From Deltaproteobacteria bacterium (GTDB lineage Bacteria; Desulfobacterota; Binatia; UTPRO1), in assembly GCA_020848745.1 (NCBI GenBank), contig JADLHM010000046.1, positions 18,799 to 82,798 of the forward strand: 64,000 bases of DNA, read 5' to 3'. A program made the translations under genes and the position numbers. The notes beneath the pieces are model-generated. The model saw only the letters and a list, made by a program, of their open reading frames with translations. It was not told the DNA's origin and ran no database searches. This document shows, piece after piece, positions 17,167 to 26,387 of the stretch. Each line of letters opens with the position of its first letter. Positions within the stretch are counted from its first letter, which is position 1.

Positions 17167-18663
17167 CTAGGCGCCGAGCCATCGTCGCCACGCGACAGCG
17201 AGCCAGCATGCCACCAACGACCACGCGAAGGCGTCGCCCCTCGCGGCGTAGAAGGTCGGCTGTTCGAGAAGCCGCACCTCGACGCTCCGCGCCTCCGCAA
17301 CGAACGTGGGAAGCTCCGTCACGACGGCACCGGTCGCGGCAATCGCGGCGGTGAGACCCGTATTCGTCACGCGAATGAAGTCGCGCCGCACCTCGACGGC
17401 CCGCCAGAGCGCGAGCGCCTGGTGCTGAAGCGGCTCCGCGCTCGCGCCGTACCACGCGTCGTTCGTGAGGTTCACGAGGAGGTTGGCGCCGCGTCCCACC
17501 GCTTGCCGGGCGGGGTCTGGAATCACGTCCTCGTAGCAGATGAGGGGTCCGACCCGCACCTCACCCGTCGTAAGGATCGTCGAAGCGTCGCCGGAGGTGA
17601 AGTGACCGGTTGCGGGACTCATGCGCCGAAGCCAGGGGAAGCGCGACGCGAACGGCAGGTACTCACCGAAGGGTACGAGCACCCGCTTGTCGTAGCGTCC
17701 GATGATCGGACCCCCCGGCTCGGTCAGGAACGCGCTGTTGTAGAGGCGCCGCCCGCCGATTCCTTCGGCGATCGCCAGCCCGCCGAAGATCAACGGCCGT
17801 GGAGTATCCACGAATGGATGATCCTCCGGAGCCGGCAGGCGCTCGTCCACGCGGAGGGGACGTTGCGCCACCGTTTCCGGCCACACGAGGAGCGCCGCGT
17901 CGTCGGCAAGCTCCCATGACAAGCGCCGATACTCGTCGAGGTTCCGCCGAAAGTACGCCCGGTCCCCCTTGCGCTCGACGCCGATGTTTCCCTGAACGAT
18001 GCCGACCCGAATCGCCGGGGCCGCCTCTCGCAACGCCTCGACGTGGTGTACGCGCGCGCCGCCCGCGAGCGCGAGCACCACGAGCGCCCCGAGGGCCGCC
18101 GCGAGTGGCGCGAACTCGCGAGCGCGAAGGAACCGGACCAGACCGGCGTTGCACCACACGATCACGAATCCGAGGACGTACGGACCCGCAACCTCGCCGC
18201 TCTGGAGCAGTGGCACCAGACGATACTGGGTGTGAGCGATACGCCAGGGAAACAGCGTCGGGAAAAGGAACTCGACGACGGAAAACGTGAGCGGTGCGGC
18301 GAGGCCGAGCGGGAGGGGACCGAGCCACGAGAGCAGCCCCATGAAGACGCCGACCTGCAAGCCCATCCACGCGACGGGCGGAACGAACAGCGCGAGCGCC
18401 GTGGGCAGCGCGAAACCCCCGAACACCTGGAAGGCGTGGATCAACCACACGAAGGCGCAGGCGATGCCGGCGGCTCCACCGAACCATCCGAGTCGAAAGG
18501 CGCGTCTTGCTGGCCCGGTCTCCGCGATCGCGATCCATGGAACCACCGCGACCCACGGGATCCACCACGCCCCGTAGTCGACGAAGCTCCAGCCGAGCGC
18601 GAGACCGCCGCCAAGCGCTCCGAGCCACTCCCACCCGCGTACCCCGCGGCCGGGACCGTTCAT
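17167..18663 (-). CDS. lnt: Apolipoprotein N-acyltransferase
   Basis: 498 aa. About six N-terminal transmembrane helices precede a periplasmic nitrilase domain. The catalytic triad is visible: Glu263 in VWPETVAQ, Lys326 in YDKRVLVPFGEYLPF and Cys376 in LICYEDVIPD. Lnt N-acylates the lipoprotein N-terminal cysteine in the inner membrane. The start at 18663 is five bases after the stop of an upstream lipoprotein gene, so they are co-transcribed. The frame runs further upstream, but that part is antisense to the lipoprotein. Confidence 0.93.
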   Translation of the reverse strand: MNGPGRGVRGWEWLGALGGGLALGWSFVDYGAWWIPWVAVVPWIAIAETGPARRAFRLGWFGGAAGIACAFVWLIHAFQVFGGFALPTALALFVPPVAWMGLQVGVFMGLLSWLGPLPLGLAAPLTFSVVEFLFPTLFPWRIAHTQYRLVPLLQSGEVAGPYVLGFVIVWCNAGLVRFLRAREFAPLAAALGALVVLALAGGARVHHVEALREAAPAIRVGIVQGNIGVERKGDRAYFRRNLDEYRRLSWELADDAALLVWPETVAQRPLRVDERLPAPEDHPFVDTPRPLIFGGLAIAEGIGGRRLYNSAFLTEPGGPIIGRYDKRVLVPFGEYLPFASRFPWLRRMSPATGHFTSGDASTILTTGEVRVGPLICYEDVIPDPARQAVGRGANLLVNLTNDAWYGASAEPLQHQALALWRAVEVRRDFIRVTNTGLTAAIAATGAVVTELPTFVAEARSVEVRLLEQPTFYAARGDAFAWSLVACWLAVAWRRWLGA

Positions 18664-18668
18664 GGATC

Positions 18669-20105
18669 CTACGGCAGCGTCACGATCACGACGTCGTCCG
18701 GAAACGTCGTCAACGAGCCGCCCGATGCGCTGGTCGGCGGTGCCGTGCTCGTCGCCGGCTCGTCCGGGAGGCCTCCATCCGATCGGATCCGGAAGCCGTC
18801 GACGCGATCGAATCCTCCCTGGGCTACGTAGAGGATCGACCCGGTCGGATCGACCACCATGCCGACCGGCAGGGACTTCGGATCCTCCGCGGTCCGACTG
18901 AAGGTTTTGCTCGGCAGCAGGCCATGCTCCAGGAGGAACGCGTCGACTCGGCCCTCGTTGTAGACGCTCGAGTAGAGCACCTCCGCCGTCCCGTGCCGAT
19001 GTCGGAGCATGCGCTGATAGACGCCCGCGCGCTTGGTGCTGCTGCTGTCGCTGTCGCTTATGACGCCGTCCGCGTTCACGGGGAACGTGAAGAGACGCTC
19101 GCTCACCTCTTCGGCCACGAACAGCTCGCCCAAGGGCGCGCTCACCGACGTATCGAAGAGCAACTGGGTGACGAGAGCGGCGCCGATGACGGAGATGGGC
19201 GTGCTCACGAGCCGTGCGTCGAGACACGTCGTCGTCTCGGGGGAGGGCACGGCCGGACCCGGCGTTTCGCCGGGGCCCGGCGTCGGCGAGACCGTCGGCG
19301 CGGGCGTGGGGGTTACGGTCGCCTGCGGATCAGGCTCGGGCAGGAACTGGCCCTGCACCCGGGGATGGATTTCGATCTCCACGGCTCCCGCAGCCGCGAA
19401 GAACCCGTCACCCAGAGGGGCGAGCGCCGCGAAATCCGAGTCGCCGCCTCCGACGATGCAGCTCGAAGGCAGCGGAGGAATCGTCCCGTCATCGGCGATC
19501 GGGTATGCGTCGATGCGATTTCCCCCGCGGCTCGCCACGTAGAGAATCCCATTGTCGATGCTCGGATCGATGACCATGTCGACCGGATCGCTCTCGTCGG
19601 CGTCGGACACGACCTCCTGATCGCTCTTGCCCTCCGCGATGCACGCGCTGCCGCCGCCGACGCGCAAACGCACGACCTGTACGCGGTCCTCCGTCGCGAC
19701 GTAGAGAAGCGAAGGATCGGTCGGATGCACGACGACACGCCGGGGGTTGTCGTCGGTCGCGATGCGCTGCTCCGGCGTCGCGCCGCTCGGTGAGTTGCCG
19801 AGCAGGACGCCGCTCACACCGAGCCGATAGACGGCGAGGCCACGCGTATTGCCGTCCCCGAGGTGACACGGCCCGTTCGGCGCAGGAACGCAAAGCCCGT
19901 CGTGCTCGCATTCGTTTCGTGCCTCGACGACGACCAGAACCTTGTCGGAGCGAACGCCGTCAAGCTCCGCGCCGGCCGGCAACGTGAAATCGCGATCCTT
20001 GCCGCCGCCCGCGCACGCCGACACGAGGAGCATCGCCACCACCAGCGCGGCCGGCGCCACGCATCGGCCCAGCAGCATCGTCCCCAACGTCAACGTGCGC
20101 ACCAT
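18669..20105 (-). CDS. Beta-propeller-type lipoprotein
   Basis: 478 aa. The signal peptide ends in the lipobox LLVSAC (Cys about 33), followed by Ala-Gly-Gly-Gly. Repeats such as VVVHPTDPSLLYVATEDRV, MVIDPSIDNGILYVASRGG and MVVDPTGSILYVAQGGFD, about 40-60 residues apart, are blades of a YncE/lactonase-like propeller. A Thr-Pro linker interrupts the middle. GGGAGG precedes ATG 20105. It is directly upstream of lnt. The ligand is unknown, and export to the outer membrane is inferred from the lipobox. Confidence 0.75.
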   Translation of the reverse strand: MVRTLTLGTMLLGRCVAPAALVVAMLLVSACAGGGKDRDFTLPAGAELDGVRSDKVLVVVEARNECEHDGLCVPAPNGPCHLGDGNTRGLAVYRLGVSGVLLGNSPSGATPEQRIATDDNPRRVVVHPTDPSLLYVATEDRVQVVRLRVGGGSACIAEGKSDQEVVSDADESDPVDMVIDPSIDNGILYVASRGGNRIDAYPIADDGTIPPLPSSCIVGGGDSDFAALAPLGDGFFAAAGAVEIEIHPRVQGQFLPEPDPQATVTPTPAPTVSPTPGPGETPGPAVPSPETTTCLDARLVSTPISVIGAALVTQLLFDTSVSAPLGELFVAEEVSERLFTFPVNADGVISDSDSSSTKRAGVYQRMLRHRHGTAEVLYSSVYNEGRVDAFLLEHGLLPSKTFSRTAEDPKSLPVGMVVDPTGSILYVAQGGFDRVDGFRIRSDGGLPDEPATSTAPPTSASGGSLTTFPDDVVIVTLP

Positions 20106-20213
20106 GCAACCTCCCGTTTCCGTGCCGCGTGCGTGTACCGCATTCACCGATCGTCGTCCACAACGGCGCGGGGTTGGCAGCTCTTCGTCAATTGCGCTAT
20201 TGCCGCGCTGGGG

Positions 20214-21011
20214 ATGGAGTCGGTGGCGCGCGCGTGGGCCGTCATGCTGTGTCTCGCCATGGCGGGGTCCGCCGCCGCGGAGCCCGAGCCGACCGACATC
20301 GCGCGGCGCACCTTCGACGTCGACAAAGTCGTCGATAGTCGCGCCGAGATCACCATGGCGCTGCTGAGCCAGAGTGGCGCCCGACGAGAGCGGTCGACGA
20401 TCACTCTCTCGAAGCTCCTGCCGAACGGGATCGACCGCCAACGCCTCATCCGCTTCACGGCACCCGCGGAGGTGAAGGGCACCGCCACCCTCCTGGTGGA
20501 GCACGCCGCCGGGGACGACGACATCTGGATCTACCTACCGGCGCTCCGCAAAGTGCGGCGGCTGGTCGCCAACAACAAGAAGGATAGCTTCGTCGGCACC
20601 GATTTTTCGTACGGCGACATCATCGGGCACCGAGTCGAGGGGTGGGCGTATCGGCTCGCGGGCCGCGAAAGCGTCGCTGGCGCCGAGACCTACGTCCTCG
20701 AGGCTACGCCGCGATCCGACGCCATCCGCGACACGAGCGGATACGCCAAGCGCAAGCTCTGGGTCCGCACCGACAACTACGTCACCGTCAAAGCCGCGTA
20801 CTGGGACACTGCTGGCGCCCTATTGAAGGAGTTCGAGGCAAGCGACGTACGTGAGATCGATCCGAAAAATGCCAAATGGCAGGCGTTTCACCTGACGATG
20901 CACAATCGACAGACCGGACATCGCACGGATTTGGTCTTCACCAAGCTCGAGGTCGGCGTCGGATTACGGGACGAGGAGTTCAGCGAGCGCTACCTCGACA
21001 AGGAGCTCTGA
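20214..21011 (+). CDS. LolA-like outer-membrane lipoprotein-sorting protein
   Basis: 265 aa. A signal peptide (about 1-23, ending GSAAA) precedes the pattern of the outer membrane lipoprotein-sorting family (LolA fold, PF17131-like): RSTITLSKLLPNGIDRQRLI, DDIWIYLPALRKVRRL, SFVGTDFSYGDI and KLWVRTDNYVTVKAAY. In related loci such proteins sit beside RND/MMPL exporters and outer-membrane barrels and carry lipids across the periplasm. Here the next gene encodes a barrel and overlaps this stop. No exporter is adjacent. Confidence 0.8.
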   Translation: MESVARAWAVMLCLAMAGSAAAEPEPTDIARRTFDVDKVVDSRAEITMALLSQSGARRERSTITLSKLLPNGIDRQRLIRFTAPAEVKGTATLLVEHAAGDDDIWIYLPALRKVRRLVANNKKDSFVGTDFSYGDIIGHRVEGWAYRLAGRESVAGAETYVLEATPRSDAIRDTSGYAKRKLWVRTDNYVTVKAAYWDTAGALLKEFEASDVREIDPKNAKWQAFHLTMHNRQTGHRTDLVFTKLEVGVGLRDEEFSERYLDKEL

Positions 21012-22381
21012 CGTCGAGACGACACCGCATCGGCGTCTCGTTGCTCGGCGCGTTGCTCGGGCTGTTCCGGGCGCCAACGACCACGCTCGCCGGTCCGACG
21101 TCGCTCGATGCCCTCGGCCTCTCGGGATCGGTCGGATTCGCCTACTACAGCTCCAACCACGGCATCGACGATCGTGAGAACTTCCCGGGACTGAACCTGA
21201 CGGTAAAGCAGCGCGGCCGCGCCGATGGCGGCATTCGCTGGTTCGCCGAGTCCCGCATTCTCGCGCAGCAGGTCGGGCACGAGGACGAGGACGCCCCACA
21301 TGGCTCCGCCCGTGACCTTCGCTACTCCGACGAGGTGACGTCCGAGCTCCGCGAAGCATACGTCGAGATCGAGCGCGGCGCCTGGGACGTCACGATCGGG
21401 AAGCAGATCATCGTCTGGGGACGGGCGGACGAGATCAACCCGACCGACGTCCTGTCCCCCAAGAACTATCTCCTGCTTCTTCCGGAGGGCATGAGCGCGT
21501 ATCGGTTCGGGACGACCGCGCTCAAGATCGACTACTTCGCGGGGCGGGGCATCCGGCTGACGGGGGTGTGGCTGCCCCTCACGAGCACGAGCCTCGTCCC
21601 GCTCTCGGACCCGCCGCCGGGCGTACGCGTCGACACGACTCCCCCGGCGATCAGGCTCGAGAACGGCATCGCCGGCATGAAGATCGACCGCAGCGGCGCC
21701 GACGTCGACGCGTCCATCTCCTACGCCTACGGATACAACCTCCTGCCCGAAGTCCGCCTCGTCTCGCTGGAAGAGAACGCCGAGACCGATGTGGTCCACG
21801 CAAACGTGGACCTCCGGAATGCCCGTCAGCACATGATCGGTGCGGACGCCGCGACCGCCCGGGGCCGCTTCGGCTTCCGGGGCGAGGTGGCCTACTACCA
21901 CACCGACAACCCCAACGGCCGACGCGTCGACGGCGTGACCCCCTCGCTCTTCTACGTGCTCGGCGTGGAGCACACGCTGCCGGGCGACGTCAGCGTCATC
22001 CTCCAGTACCTCGGTCGGTGGGTCATCGCGCGCGTCGATCCAGAACGCGCGCTCGACGATCCCGATCCGATCGAGGGGCGGGCCCGCTTTCTCACCGCAC
22101 GCGAGACCTTCGTGATCAATCAGCAACTCGACACGGTCCAGAACGGCTGGTCGCTACGGCTGGGCAAGACGTTCTGGAACGACACCCTCAATTGCGAGCT
22201 GCTCGGCGTCCACTACTTCGAGCGCAACGACTTCTTCCTGCGGCCGCGCGTCGCCTACGATCTGACCGATGGCTGGCGGGTGACGGTGGGCGGTGAGGTG
22301 TTCGGAGGTCCGAGGGTCTCGTTCTTCGGCCGCATCAAGGACAACAGCGGGGCGTTCGTCGAACTGCTGTACAGCTTCTAG
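21008..22381 (+). CDS. Outer-membrane beta-barrel protein (DUF1302-like porin)
   Basis: About 457 aa. The N-terminus has a basic then hydrophobic export signal (RRHRIGVSLLGALLG). Alternating amphipathic strands fill the rest, including the family-like segment VTIGKQIIVWGRADEINPTD, and the protein ends with an aromatic residue (LLYSF), as outer-membrane barrels do. The start is uncertain: no ATG or GTG fits. CTG 21008 overlaps the previous stop as CTGA with AAGGAG two bases ahead; TTG 21041 is the alternative but truncates the basic signal region. It probably works with the LolA-like protein in lipid or hydrophobic-solute handling. Confidence 0.75.
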   Translation: MTSRRHRIGVSLLGALLGLFRAPTTTLAGPTSLDALGLSGSVGFAYYSSNHGIDDRENFPGLNLTVKQRGRADGGIRWFAESRILAQQVGHEDEDAPHGSARDLRYSDEVTSELREAYVEIERGAWDVTIGKQIIVWGRADEINPTDVLSPKNYLLLLPEGMSAYRFGTTALKIDYFAGRGIRLTGVWLPLTSTSLVPLSDPPPGVRVDTTPPAIRLENGIAGMKIDRSGADVDASISYAYGYNLLPEVRLVSLEENAETDVVHANVDLRNARQHMIGADAATARGRFGFRGEVAYYHTDNPNGRRVDGVTPSLFYVLGVEHTLPGDVSVILQYLGRWVIARVDPERALDDPDPIEGRARFLTARETFVINQQLDTVQNGWSLRLGKTFWNDTLNCELLGVHYFERNDFFLRPRVAYDLTDGWRVTVGGEVFGGPRVSFFGRIKDNSGAFVELLYSF

Positions 22382-22585
22382 CAGGCTCCGACCGCTCGGC
22401 TGCGGTGTCGATTGTCAACTTTACAACGACTGCCGGCCTGGGTGCTTACCCGCTGAAACCGTCCAATCCTCGCAAGGGTGCACGATTCGAGATTTGACAC
22501 GCCCGTCCTGCGATGGTTACCCCAGGCCTCTCGGCGGCTCGCCTTCCCCGATTCGAGCCCAAACTCGACCCAAAGGAGGAGACTC

Positions 22586-23200
22586 ATGAACACCAGCACC
22601 ATGAGGCTCGCCCTCTGTGCCGCAGCGCTCGTAATCGGAGCCGTCGGCCTCAACACCTCAGTTTTTCTTGTTTCCGGAGACGCGGAACATGCGGTCTCGG
22701 TGGCGGAAGCATCGATCCCGCCACAGGTGGGTTCAGCTCGATTCCCGCGACCCGGGACCCTCCGGATCGGACCGAGCGACCTCGTAGGGCGGCTCCATGG
22801 CTCCGGAGCGGTCTCGGCGCACGACGCCGTCCATGCGACAGCACACGTCATCCCCGCGGACCTTCCCGAGCCTCCTCTCGGGCGCTTCAAGCTGACGGCC
22901 TACTCGGGACCGCAGCTCGGGCAGGCGCTGCCCATCACGGCGACGGGGACCACGGCCCGCGCCGGCCGTACGGTCGCCGTGGATCCCGCGGTGATCCCCC
23001 TCGGCTCGCGCATCTACATCGAAGGGGTGGGCGAACGCGTGGCGGAAGACGTCGGGGGCGGCGTGAAAGGGAACCACATCGACGTCTATCTCGGGACCGT
23101 GCCGCAAGCCTTCGACTTCGGAGTACGTCGCGGCCGCGTGAGCCTCGTCGAGACGCCGAAGTCGCGACTCGCGCGACGCCTGTCCGCTGGACGGAGCTGA
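22586..23200 (+). CDS. Secreted 3D-domain protein
   Basis: 204 aa. An N-terminal signal or membrane anchor (about 6-30) is followed by a spacer and a C-terminal 3D domain: FKLTAYSG, RTVAVDPAVIPLGSRIYIEG and AEDVGGGVKGNHIDVYLG, with the three conserved Asp. The 3D fold is shared with MltA and resuscitation-type proteins, so peptidoglycan cleavage in the periplasm is plausible. AAAGGAGGAG stands just before ATG 22586. It converges on the unknown pair ending at 23213. Confidence 0.82.
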   Translation: MNTSTMRLALCAAALVIGAVGLNTSVFLVSGDAEHAVSVAEASIPPQVGSARFPRPGTLRIGPSDLVGRLHGSGAVSAHDAVHATAHVIPADLPEPPLGRFKLTAYSGPQLGQALPITATGTTARAGRTVAVDPAVIPLGSRIYIEGVGERVAEDVGGGVKGNHIDVYLGTVPQAFDFGVRRGRVSLVETPKSRLARRLSAGRS

Positions 23201-23212
23201 ATCGCCCGCCGT

Positions 23213-23485
23213 CTAGGCGGTCGGCACGAAGTCGAGGAGCCGCCGGGGATCTTCGGGCTCTTCGTGCTCTCCGAGCGCCAACATCAGCTCAGTGTGCGTG
23301 AGCGTCCCCGAGCGCCACTCGCGTAGCGTGCGCCACGACCCATCTTCAGCGCGCTCGAAGAGATCCACTCGACGATCCTCCGTCAGGCCAATCGCCGCTC
23401 GTCCGCTCGGCGTCATACAGAACAACACGTATCCCGCGCGCTTGCTCGTGACGAAATGCATAGAAGGCGTCCCGTTCCTCGTCAT
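23213..23485 (-). CDS. Hypothetical protein, translationally coupled to the upstream gene
   Basis: 90 aa if started at ATG 23485, which overlaps the upstream stop as ATGA; an ATG at 23497 and one at 23461 are also in frame. Sequence such as AGYVLFCMTPSGRAAIGLTE then DRRVDLFERAEDGSWRTLRE suggests a small mixed alpha/beta soluble domain. No family recognised. The four-base overlap argues that it works with the 224-residue protein. Confidence 0.6.
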   Translation of the reverse strand: MTRNGTPSMHFVTSKRAGYVLFCMTPSGRAAIGLTEDRRVDLFERAEDGSWRTLREWRSGTLTHTELMLALGEHEEPEDPRRLLDFVPTA

Positions 23486-24156
23486 TGTTGAGGGCATACA
23501 CCGAGGGTCCCGAAACGAACCGCCCGCGAATACCCCACCATCCTGAGACCGTCATCTCCGAACTCGCCGACGGTGGCGAAGCCGCCGTCCTGGGTGGGTG
23601 TTCGCGACCAATCCCAGGCACGCTCCAGGAGCCGCGTACCGTGCGCGCGCCGCAGCAAGATCGTGTCGTACACGATCTCGGTGGCGCTCCGCCGCGTGAG
23701 ACGACCCGCGAGCCCGAGCGCCGCGGCATGACGCTCGAGCGCAGCTTCCTGCTGATCGTAGTTGCAATTGTACGTCGAAGGGAGCGGCGCGCCGCGCACC
23801 ATGTGCCAGCCCGAGCGGCACGTCTCCGCCCCAGCGAACGGCTCGCCTGACACCGTCCACTCGTCCTTCAACTGGTATCCGACGCCCTTCAGCAGCTGCG
23901 GGTGCACCGTCTCCGGGAAGCGCTCGAGCAGGCGCACGACCGTGAGCGGATGCGTCCCGTCCGTATCCATCCGGTATACCAGGATGTCACCGCGCGCCCG
24001 CGCGGCCTCCAGGCTCGCGCGATCGTACGGTACGGCGGTGGCATCAGCTGCGGTCGAAGCTGGGGCCGAAAGCACTCGCGCAACGTCCTCGGGGCTCAAG
24101 AGAAACGGGCCGAAGATGGATCGAGCATCGGCAATGGTGGTGGCGGAAGTCCTCAT
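23482..24156 (-). CDS. Hypothetical protein (224 aa)
   Basis: Soluble, no signal peptide or membrane helix. Starts MRTSATTIADARSIFGPFLL and includes ILVYRMDTDGTHPLTVVRLL, YQLKDEWTVSGEPFAG and GWHMVRGAPLPSTYNCNYDQ. The protein is Trp/Tyr-containing and well mixed in composition, unlike antisense frames, so it looks real. It lies between moaA (11 bases downstream of moaA's stop, same strand) and the coupled 90-residue gene. Function unknown; a link to molybdopterin synthesis is only positional. Confidence 0.6.
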   Translation of the reverse strand: MRTSATTIADARSIFGPFLLSPEDVARVLSAPASTAADATAVPYDRASLEAARARGDILVYRMDTDGTHPLTVVRLLERFPETVHPQLLKGVGYQLKDEWTVSGEPFAGAETCRSGWHMVRGAPLPSTYNCNYDQQEAALERHAAALGLAGRLTRRSATEIVYDTILLRRAHGTRLLERAWDWSRTPTQDGGFATVGEFGDDGLRMVGYSRAVRFGTLGVCPQQ

Positions 24157-24167
24157 GCTCCTCTCGT

Positions 24168-25154
24168 TCAGCCGCCGAGCTGGAACATCTCGCGGCGCGC
24201 AACGGTTTCGTTCTCATGCAGTCGGTGTCCCGTTGGCTTCGCGCCGACGGCTCGCAGCAGCACGTCCGCCACCGCGGACACGCCGCCCTGCGCGAGCGCA
24301 CGTCGCACGTCGAGCTCGTCGTCGTTCAACAGGCAGAGGTGGAACTTGCCCTCCGCCGTCAAGCGCATGCGATTGCAGGTCCCGCAGTACGGTCGACTGA
24401 CGGGACTGATGAATCCGATCGTGCCGAGCGCGCCCGCGAGCCGCGTGTTGCGCGATTCGTCGGAGGGATCCTCAGATTCGAGCGCGATCAACGGACCGAG
24501 CTCCGCTACGATCCTCGCCTCCGTCTCGGCGCTCGGCACGAAGCCCGATCGTGACACCTCCGCGGGCTCACCGCCCCCGAGCGGCATCAACTCGATGAAT
24601 CGCACGTGCCACGCCCGGTCCCGCGTCAAGGCTGCGAGGCTCACGACGTCCTCGTCGTTGAACCCCCGCGTCACGACGGCGTTCAACTTGATTGGCAGGA
24701 GTCCCGCGCGCTCTGCCGCCTCGATTCCTGCCCAGATCTCCTCGAGCGTACCGAGACGCATGATCTTGGCGAGACGCTCCCGGTCGAGGGTATCGAGATG
24801 CACATTGACGCGGCGCAAGCCCGCCCGTGCGAGCGCCGGCGCCACCCGCGGCAAGAGGACGCCGTTGGTCGTGAGCGCGAGATCCCGGACTCCGTCGATG
24901 CGCGCGATGCGCTCCACGATCTCCACGAGATCCGCGCGCAACGTCGGCTCGCCCCCCGTGAGACGGAACTTGCGGAACCCGACTCCGACGGCGGCCCGTG
25001 CGACGGTCTCGATCTCGCTCGCGGTCAACCACGGGGAGCCGGAGGCCGATCGCCGCGCGTCCATGGGCATGCAATACACGCAGCGGAGATTGCAGTGATC
25101 GACCAGAGAAATACGTAGGTAGTCGATCTGGCGATGGAATCGATCACGTGGCAA
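24168..25154 (-). CDS. moaA: GTP 3',8-cyclase MoaA
   Basis: 328 aa. The N-terminal radical SAM cluster is C21-x3-C25-x2-C28 (DHCNLRCVYCMP); the C-terminal cluster is in PYCGTCNRMRLTAEGKFHLC. The protein ends QLGG, the conserved C-terminal Gly-Gly. MoaA turns GTP into cyclic 3',8-dihydro-GTP, the first step to molybdopterin, using two 4Fe-4S clusters. The start is TTG 25154 with no clear ribosome site. No other moa gene is adjacent. Confidence 0.93.
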   Translation of the reverse strand: MPRDRFHRQIDYLRISLVDHCNLRCVYCMPMDARRSASGSPWLTASEIETVARAAVGVGFRKFRLTGGEPTLRADLVEIVERIARIDGVRDLALTTNGVLLPRVAPALARAGLRRVNVHLDTLDRERLAKIMRLGTLEEIWAGIEAAERAGLLPIKLNAVVTRGFNDEDVVSLAALTRDRAWHVRFIELMPLGGGEPAEVSRSGFVPSAETEARIVAELGPLIALESEDPSDESRNTRLAGALGTIGFISPVSRPYCGTCNRMRLTAEGKFHLCLLNDDELDVRRALAQGGVSAVADVLLRAVGAKPTGHRLHENETVARREMFQLGG

Positions 25155-25225
25155 CGTCGCGGATTGTTTCGTCGGCGCTTCGATCTGTCAAGGTTGTGAC
25201 GCTCGCCGGAGGGAGATCGATCGCG

Positions 25226-26224
25226 TCAGAGCCTGCGCTCTTCGACCTCGGTGATGATGTCCGCGAGCGCTTGTCGATAGGACGAATAGGGCAGCTCTTC
25301 GAGCAGGGCACGCGCCCGGACCGTATAGTCCTCCGCGAGTCGGCGGACCTCGATCAGGACTCCGAGATCGCGCACGCGCTTGAGGGCCGCGTCGACGTCC
25401 GTGTCGGAGCACTCGGGGGTCGTGAATACTCGTCGGACCTCCGCGTCCCGTGCGGCAGCCAGCACGAGCGGCAACGACGGATTGCCGTCACGCAGGTCGA
25501 TCCCCACCGGCTTCCCCGTCCGCGCATCGCCTTCGACGTCGAGGAGATCGTCGATGATCTGGAATGCCATTCCGATGTTGAAGCCGCACAGACCCATCGC
25601 GTCCGCGCCGCGCTCGTCGACGCGCGCGAGATGCGCAGCCACGCGCGCACCCTGCGAGAAGAGAGACGCGGTCTTGCGGGCAATGATCTCGAGATAGTCG
25701 TCCATCGTGGTCGACGGATTGCGTCGGAAGCGACCCTGCATCACCTCACCCTCGGTGAGACTGATACAGGCATCGGCCGCCCAACGTACGATGCGCTCCT
25801 CGAAACGACCGCAGAGCTCGAAGGCCTTGCTGAAGAGAAAATCGCCCGTCACGAGGGTGTTGGCGAGACCGTATCGGAGGAAGGCGGAGGGGCGGCCGCG
25901 GCGCGTCTCGCCACCGTCGATGATGTCGTCGTGCAACAGTGTCGCCGAATGGATGAGTTCGAGGGCGATCGCCACGTCGATCATGTCGGTAACGTCGCGT
26001 CCGCCGCACGCCTTGAAGACGAGCAGGGCGACTGCAGGCCGCACCCGCTTTCCGCCCCCCTGGATCAAGTGCAGGGCGACTTCCGAGAGCAGCGGCTCGC
26101 GCGAAGCCATGAGCTGCTCCATCTTCTGTTCGACGCGCGCGAGGTCTTCGGCGATCAAGCCCAGATCAACGGACCCACGCGACCCGTGGACGCGCCGCCC
26201 GGGAGCATCGTTTGACGGATTCAC
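25226..26224 (-). CDS. Polyprenyl diphosphate synthase
   Basis: 332 aa from GTG 26224 with GGAAG ahead. Shows GGGKRVRPAVALLVF, the first Asp-rich motif in LLHDDIIDGGETRRG, and the second in FQIIDDLLDVEGD, plus GKPVGIDLRDGNPSLP. It is a long-chain trans-prenyltransferase (octaprenyl/heptaprenyl type) that supplies the quinone side chain. Chain length cannot be read from sequence here. It lies in the same orientation as moaA. Confidence 0.9.
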   Translation of the reverse strand: MNPSNDAPGRRVHGSRGSVDLGLIAEDLARVEQKMEQLMASREPLLSEVALHLIQGGGKRVRPAVALLVFKACGGRDVTDMIDVAIALELIHSATLLHDDIIDGGETRRGRPSAFLRYGLANTLVTGDFLFSKAFELCGRFEERIVRWAADACISLTEGEVMQGRFRRNPSTTMDDYLEIIARKTASLFSQGARVAAHLARVDERGADAMGLCGFNIGMAFQIIDDLLDVEGDARTGKPVGIDLRDGNPSLPLVLAAARDAEVRRVFTTPECSDTDVDAALKRVRDLGVLIEVRRLAEDYTVRARALLEELPYSSYRQALADIITEVEERRL

Positions 26225-26387
26225 TCGCGCTTCCTTCCTGACCGCGGCGCCAGCGCCGAGCGGCGGTCAGCTAACGGCAAAGCTCCCGTCTTGTCAAGGC
26301 GATGTCGAGCGTCCCCGAGGCGATGGGTCGTCGTGGCGCGTACGTTGCAATGAGGCGGAACCGCCAGTACGCTCCGATGCTTCGCTC

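Noticed and set aside
22494..22522. TTGACA-17-TTACCC as promoter of the 3D-domain gene
   Set aside because: The -35 is perfect but the -10 is too poor to call.
23346..23729. Third frame on the minus strand containing VYALNNDEERDAFYAFRHEQ, suggesting a frameshifted gene
   Set aside because: The ATGA overlap between the 224- and 90-residue frames explains the locus without a frameshift; the third frame lacks a start and ends in low complexity. Frameshift remains a minor possibility.
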